A DNA stretch of 64,000 nt from contig JAUZSK010000051.1 in the NCBI GenBank assembly GCA_030949565.1, positions 62,001 through 126,000 of the forward strand. The letters are read 5' to 3'. Shown in pieces: positions 7,814 through 17,065 of the stretch. The notes beneath the pieces are model-generated. The model made no database searches and was not told the DNA's origin. It saw only the letters and a list, made by a program, of their open reading frames with translations. Within the stretch, counting starts at the first letter, position 1, and each line of letters begins with the position of its first letter. Source of the stretch: Enterobacterales bacterium (lineage in GTDB: Bacteria > Pseudomonadota > Gammaproteobacteria > Enterobacterales > Kangiellaceae). Made by a program: the position numbers and the translations under genes.

Positions 7814-8821
7814 TTGATGAATAATTACCCGTTAAGCAAGAGCCAGCAGATCCATCACATCCCTAAGGTCGCGATATTAACTTGTGAGCAGGTTTCTCTA
7901 TTTGAATTAGCTTGTGCGGTAGAACTTTTCGCCCTTGAAAGACCAGAGTTTGAAACTTGGTATCAAACAGAGGTGGTGACATTAAACGATTCGAAATCCC
8001 TGCACCAGAAAGCCGCTGGCAATATCAGCATTCAGTGTAAAAACATTAAAACTTTACAGGGTTATGATCTTTTAGTGATCCCCAGTTGGCCTATCTATCG
8101 ATCAGTGGATAAGCAGCTTGCCACCGAGATCCAGCATCTCTACCAGAGCAACGCTCGAATTATTTCATTTTGCTCTGGTGCTTTTCTATTGGCTGAAATA
8201 GGTTTATTGAAGCAGCATTCAGCCACTACCCACTGGCGTTATGCCGATCAATTTAAGCAAAGATTCCCACAAATCAATTTTAAACCCGATCAACTTTTTG
8301 TGCTTGATGAGAAAATAGGTTGTTCCGCCGGTAGTTCAGCGGCAATTGACTTAGGATTAGAAATTATCCGTCAGGATTTTGGTTATAAAATAGCGAATCA
8401 GGTTGCAAGACGATTAGTATTAGCCGCACACCGCGATGGTGGTCAATCACAGTTTGTACAAGCACCTATATTTAAAACAAAAAATCAATTTTCAGAAACC
8501 CTCGATTGGGCGGTTAAAAATCTTGACCAGGCGTTAAGTGTTGAACAACTTGCAACCAAAGCTAATATGTCCCGTAGAAGTTTCGATCGTAAGTTTCGTG
8601 CTGCGTTAAATATGAGTGCAAAACAGTGGCTAATCAAACAACAAATAGAAAGCGCCAAACAATTATTAGAAAGCACTCATTATCCTATAGAGAAAATAGC
8701 AAATGCTTGCGGTTTTGAAACAGCGTTGAGTTTAAGACTGCATTTTAAAAAACAGCTGGATATTTCGCCAAGTCAATTTCGTGGACAGTTTCTGTCAAAG
8801 AATAGGACTAAAATCAGCTAA
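7814..8821 (+). CDS. GlxA/FtrA-type transcriptional regulator (DJ-1/PfpI domain plus AraC HTH)
   Basis: A 335-residue protein. Residues ~18-200 form a DJ-1/PfpI-like domain (KVAILTCEQVSLFELA, GYDLLVIPSW, and the nucleophile-elbow-like ISFCSGAFLLAEIGLL). Residues ~225-325 form an AraC/XylS double helix-turn-helix (LSVEQLATKANMSRRSFDRKF, then YPIEKIANACGFE). Both domains are full length for the family. GlxA/FtrA-like proteins are one-component regulators, often of amine or amino-acid catabolism, though the ligand cannot be inferred here. The divergent NTF2-like gene is the obvious candidate target. The tandem transposase/lipoprotein repeat begins 10 bp after its stop. Confidence 0.88.
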   Translation: MMNNYPLSKSQQIHHIPKVAILTCEQVSLFELACAVELFALERPEFETWYQTEVVTLNDSKSLHQKAAGNISIQCKNIKTLQGYDLLVIPSWPIYRSVDKQLATEIQHLYQSNARIISFCSGAFLLAEIGLLKQHSATTHWRYADQFKQRFPQINFKPDQLFVLDEKIGCSAGSSAAIDLGLEIIRQDFGYKIANQVARRLVLAAHRDGGQSQFVQAPIFKTKNQFSETLDWAVKNLDQALSVEQLATKANMSRRSFDRKFRAALNMSAKQWLIKQQIESAKQLLESTHYPIEKIANACGFETALSLRLHFKKQLDISPSQFRGQFLSKNRTKIS

Positions 8822-8829
8822 CCAACTAC

Positions 8830-9222
8830 CTAGTCATCAAAAGATGCATTAAACACCTCTGAAGTTGTATCGCATATCGTCTCTATCCCATCTGCTTGAT
8901 TGTAAATGCTCATTTCAAGATGACGTGTTGTTTCATAGGGTTCTAAATTATAAATTCGGTAGTGCTCATCCTCAAAAGTTACCTTGACTCGACAATACTG
9001 GCTCCCGGTATTGTCAAAATACTGAAATCCCTCACCATTTCTAACACCAGAGACCCATTTTATATCGCCGACATAGTCGGTGGAACTTTGATTAGGATAG
9101 GACACTGAATAACCATTTTGCTTATTTAGCACATCATTTAATTGCCTTAGTTCACCGCTAGTACAACCCAACATAAAAAACAGGATAAAGACTGCGGCTA
9201 GATAATTGAAACTCGACTTCAT
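8830..9222 (-). CDS. Small lipoprotein in RAYT repeat unit, copy 1 (intact)
   Basis: Starting at the ATG at 9222 (MKSSFNYLAAVF), which has AAAGGTAA upstream, the protein is 130 residues with a lipobox (FFMLGC) and a polar mature part that I do not recognise. The track start (9276) adds an unlikely 18-residue extension. It is divergent from the HUH transposase gene, and both are duplicated together 1.74 kb away. Its association with the transposase in both units suggests a cargo or passenger gene carried by the repeat. The last residues are EVFNASFDD. Confidence 0.6.
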   Translation of the reverse strand: MKSSFNYLAAVFILFFMLGCTSGELRQLNDVLNKQNGYSVSYPNQSSTDYVGDIKWVSGVRNGEGFQYFDNTGSQYCRVKVTFEDEHYRIYNLEPYETTRHLEMSIYNQADGIETICDTTSEVFNASFDD

Positions 9223-10574
9223 AACATTACCTTTTGTTTTCATCGAAAAATACCGGACCAAAAATATAACAGACACTCAAACTATGGCTAATATCCTACA
9301 ACAATCCGGGTCAATTTCCTACACGCATTGCAGAAATAGCTTACAAAGTGAATGGCTGATTGATGATATTATTTCATTTATGGAGTTTTCTTCAAGGATG
9401 AAGCATGGCAATCAAGCGCAGTGAATTAATTGATGATGAAAACGCGGGTTATTATCACCTGATGAGTCGTTGTGTTCGGCGGACTTTTCTGTGCGGTAAA
9501 GATAAAGAAACGGGCAGAAGTTATGAACATAGAAGGCAATGGATTGAAAACCGTATATTGGAACTGGCGAATGTATTTGCCATTGAGGTTTATGCTTATG
9601 CGGTTATGAGCAACCACTATCACCTTGTCGTTTACTTTGACCCAAAAGCGCCCAATCAATTGACTGATTTAGAGGTCGCGGAGCGATGGCTAAAGGCTTA
9701 TCCTGGTAAGCTGGATAAACCCAAGTATCAACAGCAACGGGAGTTAAGGCTTCAAGCCATTATCAATAACCCTAAACAGCTAAAGACCATTAGAAACAGG
9801 CTCGGCAGCTTGTCTTGGCTCATGAGCAGAATCAATGAGCCCATTGCAAAAAAGAGTAATAAAGAGGATTTTGTCAGCGGGCATTTTTGGGAGAGTCGCT
9901 TTAAATCCCAAGCATTATTAGATGAAGCCGCCCTACTAACCTGCATGGCTTATGTCGACCTAAACCCCATTCGTGCCAACATGACTAAAACGCTGGAAGA
10001 AAGCAACCATACCAGTATTCAAAAACGAGTTAGAAACATGACGGAGGAGCAACTCAATCAAGCCGTCAAAAGCCTTTCCGGTGAAATTAAAAACCGCTCT
10101 ATGGTTTTGAAACTGAAAGATTATATCGAGCTGGTGGAATGGTGCGGAAAATCCATAGCCTACCCTAACAAATCAAAAATGCCCGCCTATATCGAGTCCA
10201 CCCTTGCTCACCTCAATCTACAACCCAATCAATGGCTCGGACAAGTACAACACTTTGGTACGCATCAAGGTTATTTCGTTGGTAAACTGATTTTACTTCA
10301 GAAAAAAGCCGAAGAGTTAAAGAAAAAATGGTTAAAAGGCTTTAAAACCTGCCGGAAATTAACGATTTAACAACACAAAAAGTAAAACCCATCATCGTAA
10401 TGCCTTTCTTAGCTATTAAGAGATTGAACCTCGCTTGAGATTCGGATAATTAAGCGATATTCAAACAAAACGCCTTCCGTCCTGAAAAAATAATTAATTT
10501 CATCACCAAACCTCAAAAAAAACGCTACTCAAGGAAGACGCCTTCTGAATTTTGACTGTCTATTATTTTTTCCC
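8831..10574. repeat. Tandem direct repeat unit 1 (lipoprotein + HUH transposase)
   Basis: About 1744 bp, followed head-to-tail by unit 2 with no spacer. The unit starts TAGTCATCAAAAGATGC and ends in the non-coding tail after the transposase. The first ~1.3 kb is essentially identical to unit 2, while the last ~450 bp (3' end of the transposase gene and tail) shows many substitutions. Confidence 0.9.
9405..10370 (+). CDS. REP-associated tyrosine transposase-like protein (Y1/HUH), copy 1
   Basis: A 321-residue protein of the IS200/IS605-related Y1_Tnp group. The N-terminus YYHLMSRCVRRTFLCG, the HUH metal-binding motif in MSNHYHLVVYF (H-Y-H) and the AYVDLNPIRANM segment with the likely catalytic tyrosine are all present. 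These enzymes nick and join single-stranded DNA at hairpins and are often domesticated as RAYTs. The start ATG has AAGGATGA upstream. The protein differs from copy 2 at about four positions (C/S, Y/H, A/S, K/Q), all near the C-terminus. It looks intact and may be active. Confidence 0.88.
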   Translation: MAIKRSELIDDENAGYYHLMSRCVRRTFLCGKDKETGRSYEHRRQWIENRILELANVFAIEVYAYAVMSNHYHLVVYFDPKAPNQLTDLEVAERWLKAYPGKLDKPKYQQQRELRLQAIINNPKQLKTIRNRLGSLSWLMSRINEPIAKKSNKEDFVSGHFWESRFKSQALLDEAALLTCMAYVDLNPIRANMTKTLEESNHTSIQKRVRNMTEEQLNQAVKSLSGEIKNRSMVLKLKDYIELVEWCGKSIAYPNKSKMPAYIESTLAHLNLQPNQWLGQVQHFGTHQGYFVGKLILLQKKAEELKKKWLKGFKTCRKLTI

Positions 10575-10964
10575 TAGTCATCAAAAGATGCATTAAACAC
10601 CTCTGAAGTTGTATCGCATATCGTCTCTATCCCATCTGCTTGATTGTAAATGCTCATTTCAAGATGACGTGTTGTTTCATAGGGTTCTAAATTATAAATT
10701 CGGTAGTGCTCATCCTCAAAAGTTACCTTGACTCGACAATACTGGCTCCGGTATTGTCAAAATACTGAAATCCTCACCATTTCTAACACCAGAGACCCAT
10801 TTTATATCGCCGACATAGTCGGTGGAACTTTGATTAGGATAGGACACTGAATAACCATTTTGCTTATTTAGCACATCATTTAATTGCCTTAGTTCACCGC
10901 TAGTACAACCCAACATAAAAAACAGGATAAAGACTGCGGCTAGATAATTGAAACTCGACTTCAT
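10574..10964 (-). pseudogene. Small lipoprotein, copy 2, frameshifted
   Basis: The gene is identical to copy 1 from its start through the lipobox and most of the mature part, but two single C deletions (CTCCCGG to CTCCGG, and TCCCTC to TCCTC, near 10745-10775) shift the frame. The track therefore shows a 100-residue product with an aberrant tail. Both indels shorten a CCC run. They may be real decay of a redundant copy or base-calling error. Confidence 0.75.
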
Positions 10965-12313
10965 AACATTACCTTTTGTTTTCATCGAAAAATACCGGAC
11001 CAAAAATATAACAGACACTCAAACTATGGCTAATATCCTACAACAATCCGGGTCAATTTCCTACACGCATTGCAGAAATAGCTTACAAAGTGAATGGCTG
11101 ATTGATGATATTATTTCATTTATGGAGTTTTCTTCAAGGATGAAGCATGGCAATCAAGCGCAGTGAATTAATTGATGATGAAAACGCGGGTTATTATCAC
11201 CTGATGAGTCGTTGTGTTCGGCGGACTTTTCTGTGCGGTAAAGATAAAGAAACGGGCAGAAGTTATGAACATAGAAGGCAATGGATTGAAAACCGTATAT
11301 TGGAACTGGCGAATGTATTTGCCATTGAGGTTTATGCTTATGCGGTTATGAGCAACCACTATCACCTTGTCGTTTACTTTGACCCAAAAGCGCCCAATCA
11401 ATTGACTGATTTAGAGGTCGCGGAGCGATGGCTAAAGGCTTATCCTGGTAAGCTGGATAAACCCAAGTATCAACAGCAACGGGAGTTAAGGCTTCAAGCC
11501 ATTATCAATAACCCTAAACAGCTAAAGACCATTAGAAACAGGCTCGGCAGCTTGTCTTGGCTCATGAGCAGAATCAATGAGCCCATTGCAAAAAAGAGTA
11601 ATAAAGAGGATTTTGTCAGCGGGCATTTTTGGGAGAGTCGCTTTAAATCCCAAGCATTATTAGATGAAGCCGCCCTACTAACCTGCATGGCTTATGTCGA
11701 CCTAAACCCCATTCGTGCCAACATGACTAAAACGCTGGAAGAAAGCAACCATACCAGTATTCAAAAACGAGTTAGAAACATGACGGAGGAGCAACTCAAT
11801 CAAGCCGTCAAAAGCCTTTCCGGTGAAATTAAAAACCGCTCTATGGTTTTGAAACTGAAAGACTATATCGAGCTGGTGGAATGGAGCGGAAAATCCATAG
11901 CCTACCCCAACAAATCAAAAATGCCCGCCCATATCGAGTCCACCCTCTCTCATCTCAATCTACAACCCAATCAATGGCTCGGACAAGTTCAACACTTTGG
12001 TACACATCAAGGTTATTTCGTTGGTAAACTGATTTTATTGCAGCAAAAAGCTGAAGAATTAAAGAAAAAATGGTTAAAAGGCTTTAAAACCTGCCGGAAA
12101 TTAACGATTTAACAACACAAAAAGTAAAACCCATCATCGTAATGCCTTTCTTAGCTCTTAGGAGATAGAGCCTCGCTTGAAATTCGGATAACTAAGCGAT
12201 ATTAAAACAAAACAGATCCCTTCCTAAAAAAATAATTAACTTCATCACCAAACTTCAAAAAAAGCGCTATTCAACGAAGATGCCTTCTGATTTCTGCCTG
12301 TCCATTATTTTTT
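10575..12313. repeat. Tandem direct repeat unit 2 (lipoprotein + HUH transposase)
   Basis: About 1739 bp, directly abutting unit 1. Its right boundary is near 12313, where similarity to the end of unit 1 (CTATTATTTTTTCC against CCATTATTTTTTGC) stops. The tail differs from that of unit 1 by many substitutions, so the two units are not a single recent perfect duplication. Confidence 0.88.
11147..12112 (+). CDS. REP-associated tyrosine transposase-like protein (Y1/HUH), copy 2
   Basis: 321 residues, nearly identical to the copy at 9405-10370, with the same HUH motif (SNHYHLV) and tyrosine-containing AYVDLNPIRA. Differences cluster in the last quarter: WSGKS in place of WCGKS, AHIES in place of AYIES, LSHLN in place of LAHLN, LLQQKAEE in place of LLQKKAEE. 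The synonymous differences also cluster there. Same start context as copy 1. Intact reading frame. Confidence 0.88.
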   Translation: MAIKRSELIDDENAGYYHLMSRCVRRTFLCGKDKETGRSYEHRRQWIENRILELANVFAIEVYAYAVMSNHYHLVVYFDPKAPNQLTDLEVAERWLKAYPGKLDKPKYQQQRELRLQAIINNPKQLKTIRNRLGSLSWLMSRINEPIAKKSNKEDFVSGHFWESRFKSQALLDEAALLTCMAYVDLNPIRANMTKTLEESNHTSIQKRVRNMTEEQLNQAVKSLSGEIKNRSMVLKLKDYIELVEWSGKSIAYPNKSKMPAHIESTLSHLNLQPNQWLGQVQHFGTHQGYFVGKLILLQQKAEELKKKWLKGFKTCRKLTI

Positions 12314-12405
12314 GCGATGATCGTCAAGCGGCGCGTTGAGGGAGCTATGTTACCCATCGATAAGCAAGCAAATCACAGCTAAAAAAATAAGCCACTAAAA
12401 AGACA

Positions 12406-12433
12406 AAAGCCCTCTCATTTCTGACAGGGCTTT
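12406..12433 (-). terminator. Terminator-like stem-loop downstream of the Rhs immunity gene (distal)
   Basis: An 8-bp stem AAAGCCCT ... AGGGCTTT. On the minus strand the stem is followed by TGTCTTTTTAG. A related motif (AAAGCCTTCTCATTCTGACAG) occurs near 15111, between the ISKra4 remnant and the small ORF, suggesting a repeated cassette-end sequence. Confidence 0.55.
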
Positions 12434-12569
12434 AGGCCGATCTTTCTCTACTATTTATAAACAATCAACAATTAGAAACTCTAATATATGACTGTCCCTT
12501 ATCGCTTTAGAGTTTTTCTCTGGCTGAGGTGGTCTAGTTGAAGGTTTAAAATAAACCACTAGAAATGAA

Positions 12570-12595
12570 AAAGCCTAACTAAATTGCTAGGCTTT
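12570..12595 (-). terminator. Intrinsic terminator of the Rhs lipase/immunity unit
   Basis: Perfect 8-bp stem AAAGCCTA ... TAGGCTTT, followed on the minus strand by TTCATTTC. It sits 20 bp after the stop of the three-helix candidate immunity gene. Confidence 0.7.
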
Positions 12596-12615
12596 GGGTG
12601 GTTCTTTGTCTGCTA

Positions 12616-12909
12616 TTATTCTATATAAAATTTTACAGGTAACAGAGTAAATAATAAAACAGGGGCTGCGATTGTTGCCCAATATGCAATCGTTAACTTT
12701 GTTCTTTCGCTATCAAGTAAAAACGCTACAAACCAAATAATAGTTGAGATTGTGGCATAAACTCCAGCCCAGAGCACAGCGAAAGATCCAACTCCTTTTC
12801 CTGAGAAAATAAACTCCCAACCAATTATAAGTATTGCCAAAAAGTTAAGAACACTAAATGCAATCGCTAGCCAATATAGTACATTAGCTATTTTTTGTTT
12901 TTTATTCAT
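12616..12909 (-). CDS. Small three-helix membrane protein, candidate immunity to the Rhs lipase-like tip
   Basis: 97 residues with three hydrophobic segments (about 11-32, 42-63, 70-91) and little else; I recognise no named family. The ATG starts 5 nt after the stop of the Rhs gene on the same strand, with GAGGTAG at the end of that gene as a ribosome site, so translation is probably coupled. Position immediately 3' of an Rhs C-terminal toxin is where cognate immunity genes sit, and a membrane protein would suit a toxin with a lipase-like domain. Immunity function is inferred from position only. Confidence 0.6.
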   Translation of the reverse strand: MNKKQKIANVLYWLAIAFSVLNFLAILIIGWEFIFSGKGVGSFAVLWAGVYATISTIIWFVAFLLDSERTKLTIAYWATIAAPVLLFTLLPVKFYIE

Positions 12910-12914
12910 AGTAG

Positions 12915-14583
12915 CTACCTCAACCCTGATTTATAAAGATCATTTGCTAGTTCACGTCGACGACCTTGAGAAACCTTATCACCACCAGCATAATAAAAAT
13001 GCCCCGTTCCTGTCATCTGTTGATAGAATAATTTGGGTGCAGATAAAGCTACTGACAACCCACTCATTCCGGCACGAATTGGATCACCTCGACTAGTTAA
13101 ATCACGGACGAGTACATTTTTAATACCAGGAGTGTTGCGTAGAGTATTAAGAAATTCAGAAGTGATCGGAGAGCCAATGAGAACAAGGTTATCGACCGTA
13201 CCGCCTTTTTGAACACGAGTCATAGCTACATGAGCAGCGACTAAAGAACCATAAGAATATCCAACGAGATTGAGCTGTCCTTCTCCATCTCCCTTTCCTT
13301 CAAACTTCTCACGCATTGTTGTAATTTTGTCACTTACATCAACTTCTTCATTCAGTGCTAGAACACCAATGGCAGCATCAGCAGCAGAACCACCAGACCA
13401 TTCATCAGTGTTAACAGCGTGAACATCTGATATACCAGCTCCCTCTAATTGCTCAACCATATCATCAACATAATCACCATTCATTCCGGCGCCGCCAAAG
13501 AAATATGTTCCATCTTTTTTGCCAGTTGTCAGATTGGTGCCAACATCCACCTGCCCTTTTGAACCTAAATCCGTATTATCCGGCTTTAATGTTATCGGCG
13601 TTATTTTGAAAGCCCTTTCACTCCCATTGCGTGCTACCGTGTAGACATAATTACTCGACTTTCCACTCTCATCGGTTACCGTTGCAGTGATGGTTCGAGA
13701 GGTATCTCTTTTTATTCTTGAGCCTGTTGGCGCACTACGGGTTCTTGACTGGCTCGTAACTTTGACTTCTAATTTGTCTTGGTCTATATCTGCGGCGTAT
13801 CCACTCGGATCCGTCCCCGCCAATGGGTTATTCATAATGTATGAATAAGGGTTCATTGACTGTGAATTACCCGGTGCTTGTATAAAGGGATCGACACTCA
13901 AGAATCTTCCGAGGTTGTAATCATACACCCGTCCATTCATGTGGATCAACTGCGCATCGTCTAAATGTTCATGATCGGTAAAGCCGCGGTTGGTGGTCTC
14001 TGAGCCGAGAATGTTTTGTGGGATGGTGATCCCTGTTAAAACATCGGTGAAATTATCCCTTAATCGCCCATCTCGCGGCTTGCCGAAGGGATCATAACTG
14101 TGGTGTTGCAGTAGATTGCCCTGCTCATCAAAGCTGCCAATCATCGAGCCTAGTCGGTCGCGGTGAAGGTAGCGTACCTGCTCATTGGTGGTGCCGGCGA
14201 TCTGGATGACAACCGCAATATCGCCGACATAAGCTTTTTTGGTTACTTGACCATTTTGGGTGATCTGCTCGAAGTGTTTACCAATATAAATGGTCGTGGT
14301 TTCAACGCCGTTGATGGTTTTGACTTGTTTGTAGCGTAATTGATCGGCGCCATAGTAAAAACGAGAGGTATTGGCTGAACTTGTCAGCGTATCAAACGGA
14401 TTAAGCCGTTGATTGGCTGAAACGGTTATCAAACTTGGCTTGTTATAGGCATTATAAATAATTGACCGAGAGCCATCATTGGTCAGGTTGCCGTTATTAT
14501 CATAGTGGTAATGACGGATCCCTTTACCATTGGCTAACGTCACACTGCGCACCGCATTAGGACCCGCATTGCCACCCGCGGAT
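12915..14583 (-). CDS. 5'-truncated Rhs protein with lipase-like (alpha/beta hydrolase) toxin tip
   Basis: The frame is open from the break near 14583; the first ATG in frame (14552) gives 545 residues. It starts in the YD-repeat region, passes through the Rhs core (YLHRDRLGSMIGSFDEQG; YNLGRFLSVDPF; NNPLAGTDPSGYA), then an ~85-residue linker shared with the other Rhs gene. After GTNL it diverges into a tip of ~200 residues. The tip has GYSYGS (G-x-S-x-G nucleophile elbow), SRGDPI (acid) and GTGHFYY (histidine) in the order of an alpha/beta-hydrolase triad, suggesting lipase or esterase activity. The usual N-terminal half is absent: homology stops within GCGGATT, after which the DNA is unrelated. 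Likely an orphan tip module, silent unless recombined onto a full-length Rhs. Confidence 0.75.
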
Positions 14584-14735
14584 TGTTTGGTAAATCTTCA
14601 GGTTTCAATTTGGGAAAGTGAAAATAAGTTACGATGAGAAAGTGGTAAAACGGTCATAAGATCGCGAAATCGTATGACCAATAATTTGGCAATTTATACG
14701 ATAGCAATTCGGACGGCTACAATTATTGTAACCTT
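14584..14735. other. Rhs break-point flank
   Basis: Homology to the second Rhs gene ends at about 14583. The next 150 bases contain no feature I recognise. Together with 14898-15164 this is junction DNA between the orphan Rhs module and the ISKra4 remnant. Confidence 0.4.
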
Positions 14736-14897
14736 TTATAGCTTAGATTTTTTCTGGATAGCTTTAGCACTTGCCATTGCTATCTCCATTTGTTCTCTTT
14801 GTTTTGTGGTTGTATAAAATAGCGGAGGCTCAAAAGTATACGAAGAGTTGTTATCAAGCTCATCATCTGATTCATCCACAAACCTAACTGCTTTCAT
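14736..14897 (-). CDS. Short hypothetical ORF in the Rhs junction
   Basis: A 53-residue ORF too short for the track: MKAVRFVDESDDELD at the N-terminus and a basic C-terminus SAKAIQKKSKL. The N-terminal half is acidic, with no signal peptide or membrane segment. The upstream context is an A-rich run with no good ribosome site. It could be a remnant of an IS accessory gene, a toxin-module leftover, or chance. I recognise no family. Confidence 0.3.
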   Translation of the reverse strand: MKAVRFVDESDDELDNNSSYTFEPPLFYTTTKQREQMEIAMASAKAIQKKSKL

Positions 14898-15164
14898 TTG
14901 TTTTTTTTGTCATTTTATAAACTCGTAGAGTGGTTTTAAAAGGGTTAAAGGGAACCCCTTTGTACGCGACTGTATTAATATTACGAAGTAATTGTATACA
15001 TTCGACAGCGTGCCTATATATATTAAATTACTCTATTGATAATTGCGCCTTGAACTACAAAAGAATTACAAACGAATAACAACAGGATGCGAAATGACTT
15101 ACAAAAAAACTACAAAAGCCTTCTCATTCTGACAGGGTTTAGAGGGGTGTAACTCTCACACTGA

Positions 15165-16537
15165 TCAAAATTGCCCCAATCGTACGACGTTATTAGGTGG
15201 TGCGATTGGTCTCAAGTAGACGTTTTTTATCAATTCCCAAGCATTATCTAATTGTTTGCTTAGTAAAATAGCGCGAAAGTCAAGATAGCTTGCCCTCCCT
15301 TATTTTCCCAACGTTGGCCTGACCGTTTACAGCGCATTTGTAAAACTGTTTTACAAGCTGACTCTACAATCCCTGATCCGATCGGTTTATTTTGATCGGC
15401 CAATCGCGCATATTGGCAACGTTTTTTATTTCGTGAGAAGTAGGTGATTTCAGTTTTGAGCTTTTCTTTCTTTGGATTTTTTTGAGTTGGTATTTTAGAT
15501 GATTGATGATTTTATCCACGCCTTTTTCATCGTGTCGTAAAATATGGCGATATTTTTTATGCTCTGTGATGGCTTCGACAGTGTTCTTTCCATAAATAAG
15601 TTCCATTGCATTATAAAGATGTGTAGATGCGTGGTAAAAATCGAGAACACATTCACCGTCCTTAATTTCATCACTAAAAAATGTCCAATTGTCTCGCGCA
15701 CCATCCGCGACTTTAATCATTTCAAGTTCAGGTCTCAGTTTTTTAACCTGCTCGATCTGCATCAAAAGTTGCGATTTTAACGTTTTCTTTTTATGCTCTG
15801 GCATTCTAGCGAGAAATCGAGTGTATAATAATTCACCCTGCTTATCTAAGATAACTGACCGTTCCGCAACATGCCTCATACCAGCGAGAATCGCCCGGGA
15901 GCACTTGTGCATAGCGGGTTGAAATCATCACGCCATCCAGCGAAAAAGCACACATCGTCGCTTCTTTAGGGATCTCAAAGACATCCAATAATTTTTTCTC
16001 TAAGATCAGTCGGTTAGCTTCCCAATGTTCATTGAGACTTTTAGGGAGTCTATCTAAACTACTTTTGGAGGGCGACATCAAACCAAATTCTTTAAATATT
16101 TGCTCTGAATCGGCGGGTGTATTTAAGCTGACTAAATGGATCGCTTGCTTAGCGGCTTGTGGTGTCCAAAAACCTTCAATAAGACCTGTATTGAGTTCTA
16201 AGGGGCAATGAGTTGAACCATTTCGCTCAGTACGATATAACGAACGCTCTAAGGTGACGTTACCGGCTAAGGTCATGTAGGTTTTTTTGTTTCGAGACAC
16301 TTTTTTGTAAATTTTATCGCCTGAAAAAAATGATGGATAGTTCCAATCGTATTGCTCAAGTAATTTGGCCATACACTGGCGCTCTGCTTCGGCAAATTTT
16401 TGATGAAGCTCAATCTCTAGGTTAGCAAACGCTTCTTGCTGTGTCTGATTATAGAGCGATTTCACAGAATTCGATAATTGTGTGAATAATTGTGATGTCG
16501 ATATTGTAGTTTCTGACTGAGCGTGAGATAGTGACAT
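15165..16537 (-). pseudogene. ISKra4-family transposase, broken by several frameshifts
   Basis: The N-terminal piece (start ATG 16537, AGAGGTG upstream; MSLSHAQSE) includes FFSGDKIYKKVSRNKKTYMTLAG and FSLDGVMISTR (probable first DDE aspartate). The frame then breaks near 15850, after CGTVSYL; it resumes as DKQGELLYTRFLARMPE with KVADGARDNWTF (second aspartate) and FYHASTHLYNA. It breaks again near 15440-15490, resumes as ARLADQNKPIGSGIVESACK (glutamate region) and KRSGQRWENKGGQA, and breaks once more near 15270 before the C-terminal FRAILLSKQLDNAWELI. Reassembled, this is a full-length ISKra4-type transposase. At least three single-base shifts make it inactive as written. It separates the two Rhs modules. 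Confidence 0.82.
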
Positions 16538-17065
16538 GGAAAGCACCTCTGTTAATAAAGTTTGTGTTTATTGGTGAAAACAGATGGTGCTTTTTTTATT
16601 TGAGTAATACTGTGATGGTTTGATCAAATTTGAGAAAAACTTAAGCCTAAGTGATTGATTTTATGCGCAGAGCGAGATCTGCACCCGTTTAGAGCACCTT
16701 TTCTCTACTATAAAGACAACCACCTTTCTTTTTTTGTCTGACACTACATGCCTTTAAATTCACGCTGTTCAGCCAAATTTGTCCGACAGGCAAAATCACG
16801 TGGATGGCAATTGTCCGACACATGATGCCTTATGTTTACTGGCTTGCAGGCTTTTTTTCATTAGCATCGTCAGATGCGTATGGTGTGATTAAAACTATCG
16901 GGAGATTTCAGCAACGCTGGAATCGAAAGCGGGAAGGTAAAAATAGTTTGTTCAGCAGGCTTAATCAGAATTTAATTCAATGATTAACGGATATAAAAAT
17001 GCCCTCGTTAAAGGGCAGATATTGAAAGTGAGTTAATTCAATTGGCGACCAATATTATTATGCTA
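16538..17065. other. Intergenic stretch between ISKra4 remnant and Rhs immunity gene
   Basis: About 530 bases without a supportable gene. It holds three copies of the near-palindrome TTGTCYGACA (listed separately) and short patches that look like decayed coding DNA (for example around 16860-16980) but that I cannot assign. Confidence 0.5.
16735..16820. repeat. Three copies of the palindrome TTGTCYGACA
   Basis: TTGTCTGACA at 16735, TTGTCCGACA at 16779 and at 16811. The core TGTC-N-GACA is a perfect inverted repeat. Several short transposase-binding repeats at irregular spacing are typical of the ends of complex transposons such as the IS21 or Tn7 groups. No matching transposase is visible here, so this may be an orphan element end. 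Confidence 0.45.

Larger units (their letters stand above)
12113..12615. other. Intergenic region between RAYT unit 2 and the Rhs island
   Basis: About 500 bases. The first 200 are the tail of repeat unit 2. The remainder has no ORF I can support but contains two stem-loops oriented as terminators for the minus-strand Rhs/immunity unit, listed separately. Confidence 0.6.

Noticed and set aside
9206-9424. 72-residue ORF upstream of the transposase (also 10948-11166)
   Set aside because: Spans the divergent promoter region and overlaps both real genes; duplicated only because the whole unit is duplicated.
12305-12335. Possible third, degenerate lipoprotein C-terminus right of repeat unit 2 (minus strand LNAPLDD against FNASFDD)
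   Set aside because: Only seven residues of weak similarity with no upstream continuation; could be chance.
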